Below are positions 1 through 6,282 of a DNA stretch of 6,282 bases, one piece after another. The number at the start of each line of letters is the position of its first letter. Position 1 is the first letter of the stretch. A program made the translations under genes and the position numbers. The notes beneath the pieces were generated by a model. It did no database searches and was not told the DNA's origin. It was given only the letters and a program-made list of their open reading frames with translations. Origin of the DNA: Prevotellaceae bacterium. GTDB lineage: Bacteria; Bacteroidota; Bacteroidia; Bacteroidales; Bacteroidaceae. The stretch lies in contig JAFLUS010000119.1 of NCBI GenBank assembly GCA_022508685.1, forward strand, positions 1 to 6,282, read 5' to 3'.

Positions 1-1430
1 TGGCCGCCGTAGGCACCATGAAGGAGGAACTGCGTCTTGCGGGTGACGGCAACGATGTGCGAAGCGTCTTTAATATTGACTTTCTCGCCAGCCTTGAAAT
101 CGTAGACAACGTACCACACGCCACGGTCCATTTCCTTGCGGTATCGAGGAGCATCCCATACGAGAGTGATGCCACGCTGCGTGGTAATGATGCGTGGAGA
201 TTGGATGGGTTTTGGTGCTTTCTTGTCGATGAACGGCATGAGTGGCTGAAGTGCCGGCGTGCGATGCCAATAGGTGCGGAGCGCATCGGCATATCCGCCC
301 GGATTGTTGCACACGGCTGCGGCATACCATTGGCAAGAACCTTGGATGTGGGACAGCGAACGCTGAATGTCGTACTTTGCCTGCATCTGGTGTTGCTGCG
401 GATTGGATGAGTCTGCTCCTTTCACGGTTCGCTCCACGTCTTGCCCGATAAACAGGGGACGCGCATGGCAATGGTCGTTCCACCAGTTGCACAGCACTTC
501 GTAGTCGGCAGCGACCGTACCGATGTTCCAGTAGATTTGGGGGATGAGATAGTCTACCCACCCTTTTTTCTGCCACAGAACGATGTCGGCATAGAGGTCG
601 TCGTAGTTCTGCGTACCACGTGTAGCACTGCCGTGTCGGCTGTTCTGCTGTTCAGGGTCGTTGCGGTAGATGCCGAAGGGAGCGACGCCGAACTTCACCC
701 ACGGCTTGACAGCATGAATGAGGTCATGAAGGGCATGGATAAGTTGATTGACGTTGTCGCGTCGCCAATCTTCAATGGTGGCGAACCCACGCGGGTCGCG
801 TTCGTAGTCTGCCATGTCGGGCAACGGGACGTTGGCGACGGGATAAGGATAGAAGTAGTCGTCGATGTGGATGCCGTCCACGTCATAGCGTTGCAGAATG
901 TCTTCGACGACCATGCACGTGTACATTCGGTTGGATTCGAGGGCTGGATTGAGGATGTAGAGTCCGTCGTACTCGAAGATGCGTTCGGGATGGCGCACGG
1001 CTACGTGTTGGGAATGGAGGTTCAGCGTACCCTTCGTCTTTGCCCGGTAGGGGTTAATCCATGCATGGCACTCCATGTCGCGTTCATGGCATTGGTCAAT
1101 CATCCATGCCAGTGGATCCCATCCGTCGGCAGGCGCATCGCCTTGCTTTCCGGTCAGAAATCGGCTCCATGGTTCATAGGTAGAAGGATAGAGCGCGTCG
1201 CACTCGGCTCGCACTTGGAACAGAATGGCGTTGATGCCGCATTGTTGCAGACGGTCGAGTTGCGAGGACAGCATTTCACGGATTTGCTCGGGTGTCTTGT
1301 TCAGATATTGTCCGTTCACACACTGAATCCATGCTCCGCGAAATTCGCGTTTGGGCGTATGTGCAGCCCGAACGTCGATGCACAGGCTACAGAGGCAGAG
1401 CAAGCCATAGATGCAAAGTTTAGTTTTCAT
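1..1430 (-). CDS. Exported GHL10/DUF187-family glycoside hydrolase, 3' end cut by window edge
   Basis: Reading the minus strand from the ATG at 1430 gives 476 uninterrupted codons before the left edge, with no stop, so the C-terminus is missing. Residues 1-22 form a signal peptide (basic start, hydrophobic Leu/Cys-rich core, VRA-A cleavage site), so the enzyme is exported. The mature part looks like the glycosyl-hydrolase-like family 10 (DUF187, YngK/YddW type) barrel: REFRGAWI at 28-35, HAWINPYR at 122-129, DGIHIDDYFYPYP at 185-197, GVAPFGIYRN at 248-257 and YLIPQIYW at 294-301. The acidic pair D190/D191 is a likely catalytic candidate. From about residue 405 the pattern changes to a beta-rich stretch (ITLVWDAP, WYVVYDF) that resembles an Fn3-like C-terminal domain. 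A family member, E. coli YddW/DigH, cleaves denuded peptidoglycan glycan strands; whether this protein shares that substrate is inference. It starts 14 bases after the PLD-like gene and is probably the last visible gene of the operon. The family call is firm, the substrate is not. Confidence 0.9.
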   Translation of the reverse strand, partial: MKTKLCIYGLLCLCSLCIDVRAAHTPKREFRGAWIQCVNGQYLNKTPEQIREMLSSQLDRLQQCGINAILFQVRAECDALYPSTYEPWSRFLTGKQGDAPADGWDPLAWMIDQCHERDMECHAWINPYRAKTKGTLNLHSQHVAVRHPERIFEYDGLYILNPALESNRMYTCMVVEDILQRYDVDGIHIDDYFYPYPVANVPLPDMADYERDPRGFATIEDWRRDNVNQLIHALHDLIHAVKPWVKFGVAPFGIYRNDPEQQNSRHGSATRGTQNYDDLYADIVLWQKKGWVDYLIPQIYWNIGTVAADYEVLCNWWNDHCHARPLFIGQDVERTVKGADSSNPQQHQMQAKYDIQRSLSHIQGSCQWYAAAVCNNPGGYADALRTYWHRTPALQPLMPFIDKKAPKPIQSPRIITTQRGITLVWDAPRYRKEMDRGVWYVVYDFKAGEKVNIKDASHIVAVTRKTQFLLHGAYGG

Positions 1431-1444
1431 GGGTAAGAGGGAGA

Positions 1445-2686
1445 TTAAAGAAATGGGGTGAGCAGATTGCCAAACCATGCTACCGTGCGTCGCCACAGCG
1501 ATTTGCTGCGCCAATAGTTACGCGTCATGGGTGTGGCGTTTTGGCAATCGTCGAGGAACATCGTGTCAAGACGTGCTGTCGTGAGGGAATCAAACACGAC
1601 GGCATTCACTTCGTAGTCGCAACGCAGGCTGCGGCTGTCAAGGTTGGCTGAACCGACGGTGCAGACCTGTCCGTCCACTGTCATGGCTTTGGTATGATGA
1701 AATCCGCCGTTGAACAGCCACACCTTTGCACCTTTCTTCATCAGGCTGTTGCCTACATAGAAAGAGGCGTCGGGCGTCAGCGGAATATCGCTCTTGGCAG
1801 ACAGCATGATTTCGACGTCAATGCCGCGACGGACGGCACGGCGAATGGCTCGGCGCACCTTGGTGGTGGGTACGAAGTAGGGATTGATGATGCGGATGTG
1901 GTGCTGCGCATGGTCGAGCATCGAAATGTATAGTTGCCGAATGGAGCGGTTGGACACGTGAGGTGCACGATCGACAATGGCAATCGGTACCATGCCTGCG
2001 GGGGCGGTACGGACGGGAAAATACTTCTCACCCGTCAGCAGTTCGCCGGTCTGCTCTTGCCACATCGTTGCAAATATCTTATGCAGTTCGTCCACCGCAG
2101 CACCCTCGATGTGCATATGCATGTCGCGCCACGGCCCGATGCCCTCCAATCCGTCGATATAGTAGTCAGCGACATTCATGCCACCCGTGTATGCCACTCT
2201 GCCGTCGATAACGACAATCTTGCGATGGTCGCGCGGATAGATATGGTTCACCCATGGAAACTTGAGTGGGTCGAACTTCTCCAAACGGATGCCGAGTGCA
2301 CAGATTGAGTCGTGTTGCTGACGATGAATAGGTTGGTTGTTGGAGGCGTTGCCGAAGGCGTCGTACATGATGCGCACCTCCACGCCTTGCTGCACTTTCT
2401 CTGCCAGCAGGTCGATGAGCAGATGATTGATGGAGTCGTTGCGAAAGTTGAAATACTCCATGTGGATGAACTGTGTTGCCGAACGGATTTCCGCAAAGAG
2501 GTCGTCGAATTTCTCATGACCATTCATCAGCAACCGGATGTCGTTACCTTGCGTGATGTTGACATCCATAGCGTGGAGGTCGTGTGCCACCAACGAATCC
2601 GCACGCTGTGCGCGAACGTCCGTCGTGCACAGGCTCAACAGCAATCCGCACAGAACGATATGACGATATATGTTGAAGATATTCAT
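1445..2686 (-). CDS. Exported phospholipase D / cardiolipin synthase-like protein
   Basis: The product is 413 residues and has two HKD (HxKxxxxD) catalytic motifs of the PLD superfamily: H154/K156/D161, followed by a GGMN turn, and H331/K333/D338, followed by GSANLDSRS. Two-motif proteins of this kind include cardiolipin synthases and secreted phospholipases D. Classical cardiolipin synthases begin with two membrane helices; here there is only one N-terminal hydrophobic segment, which reads as a signal peptide ending VRA-Q (residues 1-26), so the catalytic part probably acts in the periplasm. A lipoprotein reading of LSLC inside it is less likely because the -1 Leu is unfavourable. I chose the start at 2686 over the in-frame ATG at 2719 because it forms an ATGA overlap with the stop of the upstream HAD gene and places the signal peptide at the very N-terminus. 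The protein may make or remodel cardiolipin or cleave phospholipids or another phosphodiester; the sequence does not decide. The PLD assignment is secure, the substrate open. Confidence 0.9.
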   Translation of the reverse strand: MNIFNIYRHIVLCGLLLSLCTTDVRAQRADSLVAHDLHAMDVNITQGNDIRLLMNGHEKFDDLFAEIRSATQFIHMEYFNFRNDSINHLLIDLLAEKVQQGVEVRIMYDAFGNASNNQPIHRQQHDSICALGIRLEKFDPLKFPWVNHIYPRDHRKIVVIDGRVAYTGGMNVADYYIDGLEGIGPWRDMHMHIEGAAVDELHKIFATMWQEQTGELLTGEKYFPVRTAPAGMVPIAIVDRAPHVSNRSIRQLYISMLDHAQHHIRIINPYFVPTTKVRRAIRRAVRRGIDVEIMLSAKSDIPLTPDASFYVGNSLMKKGAKVWLFNGGFHHTKAMTVDGQVCTVGSANLDSRSLRCDYEVNAVVFDSLTTARLDTMFLDDCQNATPMTRNYWRSKSLWRRTVAWFGNLLTPFL

Positions 2687-3330
2687 CGTTCCGAAAGATG
2701 TTTGTGCAGCATGGGCCACCAGTCTTCATTCTTCGGCACCAGCAATCCGTGGATGCCTTCTGCCATCGCTGCTTCGATGTTGGCTGGACCATCGTCAAGA
2801 AACAGCGTTTCGTCAGGATGGAGATTGGCTTCAGCCAAGACCCGTCGAAAGATGGTCGGCGACGGCTTGTAGTCCTTCATCCGATAACTGCAGAATACGC
2901 GATGAAAATAATGGCTGACAGCATGTCCGTCGCCACTGAATGCGGTGCTTTCCGCCCAATGCATCATAAAAGGATTGGTGTTGCTCAACAGCAGCACGTT
3001 ATAGCGTTCTTTCAATTCCAACAAGTGCTGAAGCCGTTGCGGGTCTACTTCCGTGACATATCCACGCCATGCCCATTCGCATTGCTCAAATGAAAATTGC
3101 TCTGTGTCCGTCGTTCCGGACAAGTCGTCAACGAGCCGTCCCAATTCGCGTTGAAACGTCGCAGCATCGATGCTGCCATCTTCGCATTGCAGGAAAATGC
3201 CCGTCTGTCCGTATTTGCCCAACCGCTGTCGCGCGTCCGTCACACCGAGGCTCTCAAAACGGCGATAGGCTTCTTCGGGATTTAGCGGAACGACCACTCC
3301 GCCAAAGTCAAATATCAAATTTTTTATCAT
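2683..3330 (-). CDS. HAD-superfamily hydrolase (HAD-IA, YihX-like phosphatase)
   Basis: The product is 215 residues with the HAD motifs in order: motif I IFDFGGVVVPL with nucleophile D8, motif II LLLSNTNPF with S116/N117, the motif III lysine K155 in YKPSPTIF, and motif IV LFLDDGPANIEAA with D179/D180. Residues about 15-95 form a helical C1-type cap, which places it in subfamily IA. The usual second Asp of motif I (DxD) is Gly10 here. The same position is not Asp in E. coli YihX (DLGNV), an active sugar-phosphate phosphatase, so loss of activity should not be assumed. There is no signal peptide, so it is cytosolic. The substrate is probably a small phosphorylated metabolite; a hexose phosphate would suit the sugar genes upstream but is inference. 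The gene begins 34 bases after ung and its TGA overlaps the ATG of the PLD-like gene, which suggests translational coupling. A weak A/G-rich stretch (AAGAAAGAGAA) lies about 10 bases before the start. Confidence 0.9.
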   Translation of the reverse strand: MIKNLIFDFGGVVVPLNPEEAYRRFESLGVTDARQRLGKYGQTGIFLQCEDGSIDAATFQRELGRLVDDLSGTTDTEQFSFEQCEWAWRGYVTEVDPQRLQHLLELKERYNVLLLSNTNPFMMHWAESTAFSGDGHAVSHYFHRVFCSYRMKDYKPSPTIFRRVLAEANLHPDETLFLDDGPANIEAAMAEGIHGLLVPKNEDWWPMLHKHLSER

Positions 3331-3364
3331 ATATACGTTCTCTTTCTTCGTTGCGTCGGCATCC

Positions 3365-4027
3365 TCACCATCGTATGGGTTCCAAACCCTGCTGCAACAG
3401 ATAGCGGTTGGTCTGTGAGAAATGATGGTTGCCGAAGAATCCGCGATGGGCGGACAATGGCGACGGATGGGGCGACGTCAGTACGAGATGCCGTTGCTCG
3501 TCAATCAGCGCACGTTTACCGATGGCGTAACTGCCCCACAGGATAAACACCAGCCCCGTCCGTTCATTTTGCAACTTGCGGATGACGGCATCGGTGAATT
3601 GCTCCCACCCCTGCCGCTGATGCGAACCTGCCTGATGTGCCCTCACAGTGAGCGTGGCATTGAGCAGCAGTACGCCCTGCTCTGCCCATCGCGTCAGGTC
3701 GCCCGATGCTGGAATGGTAGCTCCCGTGTCGGTCTGTATTTCCTTGTATATATTGACAAGCGAAGGCGGAATTTGCACGCCCGTTGGGACGGAGAAGCAA
3801 AGTCCTTGCGCCTGCCCTTCCTCATGATAGGGGTCTTGCCCAATGATGACGACCTTGACGCGGTCGAACGGACAGAGGTTGAAAGCATTGAAGATGAGCC
3901 GTCCGGGCGGATAGACGCGCTGTTGAGCATACTCCGATTTCACGAAACGGATGAGCCGTTCAAAGTAAGGTGCGTCAAATTCGTCTTGTAGACGCTGTCT
4001 CCATGATTCTTCGATTTTTACTTGCAT
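3365..4027 (-). CDS. ung: Uracil-DNA glycosylase, family 1
   Basis: This enzyme removes uracil from DNA after cytosine deamination or dUMP misincorporation and starts base excision repair in the cytoplasm. The 220-residue product is full length for family-1 UDG and all the hallmark parts are visible: the water-activating loop GQDPYH (63-68, catalytic D65, Y67 blocking thymine), F78 for base stacking, LLLNATLTVR (120-129) with the uracil-reading N123, and HPSPLSAHRGFFG (187-199) with catalytic H187 and the DNA-intercalating L191. N123, H187 and L191 fall at almost the same numbers as in E. coli Ung. The start at 4027 gives the expected N-terminus before the helix WRQRLQDEF. It lies 17 bases after the kinase gene and 34 before the HAD gene, all on the same strand, so it is probably cotranscribed with them. 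No functional tie to those sugar genes is evident. Confidence 0.98.
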   Translation of the reverse strand: MQVKIEESWRQRLQDEFDAPYFERLIRFVKSEYAQQRVYPPGRLIFNAFNLCPFDRVKVVIIGQDPYHEEGQAQGLCFSVPTGVQIPPSLVNIYKEIQTDTGATIPASGDLTRWAEQGVLLLNATLTVRAHQAGSHQRQGWEQFTDAVIRKLQNERTGLVFILWGSYAIGKRALIDEQRHLVLTSPHPSPLSAHRGFFGNHHFSQTNRYLLQQGLEPIRW

Positions 4028-4044
4028 AAGCGTATGACAACGTG

Positions 4045-4878
4045 CTATTTATGAGTATGAAACTGAATCAATCCTTCCAACGGCGATTGTTCAATCTGTC
4101 CGATGCGGAAGCCCAACTCTGCTGCCACGCTTGTCAATTCGTCTTGGTACGACCACGCGACGGAACCGATGAAGTGCACAGGTACATCCTTGCACGGATA
4201 GAGCATCACGTTGCGCACGAAAAACTCGCGGAAGCAGTCCTTCAGAAAAGCATTGATTTCGGGCAAGTCGCGGTGGCGTGCACAGAATGGTGACAGGCTG
4301 GCCAAATAGCGGTTGGGAAATGGTTCGCGGTACACCTTGTTGACAATCGATGCTGCCGTAATCCCCGTTTCTTCACTGAACAAACGGCACACTTGCTCGC
4401 TGAACTGCCGCTTCAGGCAGTTGCCCACCAGACGTTTGCCGATGTAGGCTCCGCTGCCCTCGTCGCCCAGTACATAACCCAATGGCGACACGTTCTCCAC
4501 CAACTGCTCGCCGTCATACAGGCACGAGTTAGAACCTGTGCCAAGAATGCAGACTACTCCAGCCGACCGGCCGCACAGTGCACGGGCTGCCCCCAGCATG
4601 TCGCTGCCGACATGGATGCGTGCTCCCGTCGCAATCGTCCTTCGCAAAGCCGATGCCACCACCGGTATCTTCTCTGCCGTGCATCCAGCGCCGTAGAACC
4701 TGATTTCCTCGGCATAGCGCACCTCGGGCACCAACTCGCGCTGCAAGGCAGCCATCATCTCCTCCTCCGTCTGCTGATATGGATTGATACCCTGCGTGAT
4801 GAACATCCGACGTGTTTCTCCGTCGGTCACGCACCACGACGTCTTTGTCGAACCGCTGTCGGCTATCAATATGACCAT
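4045..4878 (-). CDS. BadF/BadG/BcrA/BcrD-type sugar kinase, probable N-acetylglucosamine kinase
   Basis: The 277-residue product is an ASKHA-fold kinase. It has phosphate-1 motif DSGSTKT (7-13), the conserved GSDMLGAARA (91-100, with D93 as probable catalytic base), phosphate-2 motif GTGSNS (113-118), LGDEGSGAYIG (137-147) and an adenosine-type motif FIGSVA near 237-241. Members of this family in Bacteroidetes are usually annotated as N-acetylglucosamine kinase, and a clostridial relative (MurK) phosphorylates both GlcNAc and MurNAc, so ATP-dependent phosphorylation of an amino sugar in the cytoplasm is the likely reaction. The exact sugar cannot be told from the sequence. The length is normal for single-domain members, and it is not the duplicated or iron-sulfur-linked activase type. 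The start at 4878 places the phosphate-1 loop right at the N-terminus, as expected. It sits 23 bases after manC and 17 before ung. Its role could be recycling of amino sugars released from cell wall or imported glycans. Confidence 0.87.
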   Translation of the reverse strand: MVILIADSGSTKTSWCVTDGETRRMFITQGINPYQQTEEEMMAALQRELVPEVRYAEEIRFYGAGCTAEKIPVVASALRRTIATGARIHVGSDMLGAARALCGRSAGVVCILGTGSNSCLYDGEQLVENVSPLGYVLGDEGSGAYIGKRLVGNCLKRQFSEQVCRLFSEETGITAASIVNKVYREPFPNRYLASLSPFCARHRDLPEINAFLKDCFREFFVRNVMLYPCKDVPVHFIGSVAWSYQDELTSVAAELGFRIGQIEQSPLEGLIQFHTHK

Positions 4879-4901
4879 AGTATGATAATATAGAGTAGTA
4901 T

Positions 4902-5969
4902 TTAGTCTGCGCTGAATTCCTTAATCCGCTGCTCCTCCTCCATGCGGCAAATGAGCAACGTGCCGTTTTTCTCCGCCACGATGTAGCCGTCCAAGCCCTG
5001 CACCACCACTCGGCGTAGTCCCGACGTGTGTACCATGCAGCCCGACGATTCATACAATTTGACTTCCTGCCCTACTACGGCATTGCCGTCGCCATCATGC
5101 GGCATCAGCGTCAGCAGCGAACCCCACGTGCCCACGTCGCTCCAACCGAAGTCAGCAGGCATCACGAAGATTTCCTCCGCTTTCTCCATCACGGCATAGT
5201 CGATGCTGATGTTCGGACATCGGGGGAAATTCTCGTCAATGGCATCCCGTTCCCGTTCGGTGCCCAGCACTGGGAACAGTGCTTCGAAGATGTCGGCAAT
5301 GTCCGACTGGTAAATCCGCATCGCATTGACAATCGTCTTCACGCTCCACACGAAGATGCCACTGTTCCAATAGTATTCCTCATGTTGCACGTACTTCTTC
5401 GCCGTAGCCAAGTCGGGTTTCTCACGGAAGCGGTCTACGCGGAAGATTTCGCTGTTGCGCAGCGACGGAGCCGACATGTCGGCCTGAATGTAGCCATAGC
5501 CCGTCTCCGGACGTGTGGGACGCATGCCCAACGTCACGATAGCATCCGACTCTGCCGTGAACGCCAATGCCGACGCTATTACCCGACGGAATTCTTCGCC
5601 GTTCATCACGAGATGGTCGCTTGGCGCCACCACGAGATTTGCCTGCGCATCCTGTTTCTTGATGCGCCAAGCCACATACGCGATACACGGAGCCGTGTTC
5701 CGACGGCAAGGTTCCAGCAGAATCTGTTCCGACGGCACGTCGGGCAACTGTTCCTTCACCAAATCGGCATACTGCTGGCTCGTCACAATCCACACGTTAC
5801 GTCGGTCGACAATCCCCGCAAAGCGGTCCACCGTCATCTGCAAAAACGTGCGCCCCGTACCTAATACGTCAATAAATTGCTTCGGGCATTCAGGCGTACT
5901 CATGGGCCAGAACCTGCTGCCCACGCCACCTGCCATCACCACGAGATGGTTGTGTTCACTATTATTCAT
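4902..5969 (-). CDS. manC: Mannose-1-phosphate guanylyltransferase (GDP-mannose pyrophosphorylase)
   Basis: The product makes GDP-mannose from GTP and mannose-1-phosphate, the precursor for mannosyl residues and, after further steps, GDP-fucose in surface glycans. It is cytosolic. The 355-residue protein has the nucleotidyltransferase signature GGVGSRFWPMSTPECPKQF (14-32), EPCRRNTAP (86-94), APSDH (115-119), GYGYI (157-161), FREKPD (181-186), WNSGIF (201-206), SIDYAVMEK (255-263) and DFGWSDVGTW (273-282). It ends after a short beta-rich tail and lacks the C-terminal phosphomannose isomerase domain of the longer bifunctional ManC/AlgA proteins, so it is the single-activity form usual in Bacteroidetes. 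The start at 5969 leaves 11 residues before the glycine-rich loop; the next ATG (Met12) is inside the nucleotide-binding strand and is too late. It is the first gene of the minus-strand operon and follows the divergent promoter region. The symbol follows the function; local strains may name it differently. Confidence 0.96.
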   Translation of the reverse strand: MNNSEHNHLVVMAGGVGSRFWPMSTPECPKQFIDVLGTGRTFLQMTVDRFAGIVDRRNVWIVTSQQYADLVKEQLPDVPSEQILLEPCRRNTAPCIAYVAWRIKKQDAQANLVVAPSDHLVMNGEEFRRVIASALAFTAESDAIVTLGMRPTRPETGYGYIQADMSAPSLRNSEIFRVDRFREKPDLATAKKYVQHEEYYWNSGIFVWSVKTIVNAMRIYQSDIADIFEALFPVLGTERERDAIDENFPRCPNISIDYAVMEKAEEIFVMPADFGWSDVGTWGSLLTLMPHDGDGNAVVGQEVKLYESSGCMVHTSGLRRVVVQGLDGYIVAEKNGTLLICRMEEEQRIKEFSAD

Positions 5970-5991
5970 GCGTCTTCAAGGATTAAATTCC

Positions 5992-6023
5992 TTTGCAAAG
6001 TTACACATTTTTCCCTAACTTTG
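5992..6023 (+). promoter_or_regulatory. Bacteroidetes promoter for the DUF5020-like gene
   Basis: A -33 element TTTG at 5992-5995 and a -7 element TAACTTTG at 6016-6023 are separated by 20 bases, matching the Bacteroidetes primary sigma consensus (TTTG, 19-21 bases, TAnnTTTG). Transcription would start near 6029-6031, leaving a leader of about 43 bases before the ATG at 6074. The region is more AT-rich than the genes on either side. The promoter overlaps the minus-strand -7 box, so the two may interfere with or be coordinated with each other. Confidence 0.75.
5996..6003 (-). promoter_or_regulatory. Bacteroidetes -7 box for the manC operon
   Basis: Read on the minus strand this is TAACTTTG, a perfect match to the Bacteroidetes -7 consensus TAnnTTTG. 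The expected -33 TTTG about 20 bases upstream is not present; that position reads GATG, so this promoter would rely on the -7 box alone or on an activator. Transcription would start near 5988-5990, giving a leader of about 20 bases before the manC ATG. The leader has no Shine-Dalgarno sequence, which is normal in this phylum. The position is well placed for the operon, but it is a prediction by pattern only. Confidence 0.55.
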
Positions 6024-6073
6024 CATCCGCTTTATCAAAAACTTATTATTCACCCTTAAAACCAACTGAACAG

Positions 6074-6282
6074 ATGAAAACGTATCAGACTGTCCTTCTG
6101 ATGGCACTCATCACAGCCACACAGCCCGCACAGGCACAAAACGTGCAACTCCACTACGACCTCGGTTCGACACTTTACCATTCCCAACTTGCCGACCGCC
6201 CTTCCGTCACCACCACCATCGAGCATTTCGCTCCTGACACGTGGGGCAACACCTATTTCTTCGCCGACTTCGACTACTACGG
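6074..6282 (+). CDS. Exported DUF5020-like protein, 3' end cut by window edge
   Basis: Only the first 69 codons are visible. They begin with a signal peptide (MKTYQ, hydrophobic core, cleavage after AQA, residue 21 or 22), then a segment with QNVQLHYDLG, a TTTIEHFAPDTWGNT block and YFFADFDYY. The QLHYD start, the TTT-E-F-PD-WG block and the FF-D-DY strand are what I recall of DUF5020, a Bacteroides/Prevotella family of roughly 230 residues with no assigned function; the alternating aromatic strands suggest an outer-membrane or periplasmic beta protein, possibly a Tsx-like barrel. This is recognition from memory on a fragment. The start is supported by the promoter 51 bases upstream and by the signal peptide. 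There is no Shine-Dalgarno sequence. It is transcribed away from the manC operon and is likely an independent unit. Confidence 0.8.
   Translation, partial: MKTYQTVLLMALITATQPAQAQNVQLHYDLGSTLYHSQLADRPSVTTTIEHFAPDTWGNTYFFADFDYY

Noticed and set aside
1414..1422. Possible minus-strand -7 promoter box (CAAAGTTTA on the plus strand)
   Set aside because: The spacing inside the motif is one base too long for TAnnTTTG and it lies inside the start of the GHL10 gene, downstream of its ATG.
441..1436. 331-codon open frame on the plus strand
   Set aside because: It is antisense to the GHL10 gene, whose minus-strand frame has a signal peptide and family motifs throughout. The plus-strand translation has Val/Asp-rich, low-sense composition and no recognisable domain.
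2687..2719. N-terminal extension of the PLD-like protein from the ATG at 2719
   Set aside because: It would put 11 residues ahead of a clean signal peptide; the ATGA-coupled start at 2686 explains both the overlap and the export signal.
2312..2872. 186-codon open frame on the plus strand
   Set aside because: It spans antisense to both the PLD-like and HAD genes, crossing their junction, with no motif or start signal of its own.
4879..4901. AT-rich gap between manC and the kinase as a terminator or promoter
   Set aside because: No inverted repeat with a T-run and no TAnnTTTG box is visible; 23 bases is a normal intra-operon gap.
5028..5864. 278-codon open frame on the plus strand
   Set aside because: It lies wholly antisense to manC and its His/Arg-rich translation shows no domain; it is a by-product of the codon use of manC.

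Overview
The window looks like ordinary chromosomal DNA from a Bacteroidetes bacterium, probably close to Prevotella or Bacteroides. Four things point there. The one clear intergenic region carries matches to the Bacteroidetes promoter consensus (-33 TTTG, -7 TAnnTTTG). No start codon has a convincing Shine-Dalgarno sequence. The rightmost gene resembles the Bacteroides/Prevotella family DUF5020. The other proteins have a typical Bacteroidetes look. The exact genus cannot be read from the sequence. Base composition is moderately GC-rich and even, and there is no sign of recent transfer.

Layout: positions 1-5969 are six tightly packed genes, all on the minus strand. In transcription order (right to left) they are a GDP-mannose pyrophosphorylase (manC-type), a BadF/BadG-type amino-sugar kinase, family-1 uracil-DNA glycosylase (ung), a HAD-superfamily hydrolase, an exported phospholipase-D/cardiolipin-synthase-like protein, and an exported GHL10/DUF187 glycoside hydrolase cut by the left edge. 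The gaps are 23, 17, 34, -4 (ATGA overlap) and 14 bases, so one operon is likely. The 104-base region at 5970-6073 separates it from a plus-strand gene cut by the right edge, an exported DUF5020-like protein. Both strands of that gap carry a perfect TAACTTTG -7 box.

How the genes may work together: the first is cytoplasmic nucleotide-sugar synthesis and the second sugar phosphorylation. Ung is DNA repair, and the last two products are exported to the envelope. A link between the exported glycosidase and the amino-sugar kinase through peptidoglycan turnover is plausible but inferred. I found no CRISPR array, mobile element, RNA gene, defence system or other clearly undescribed system; the most interesting non-coding signal is the compact divergent promoter.
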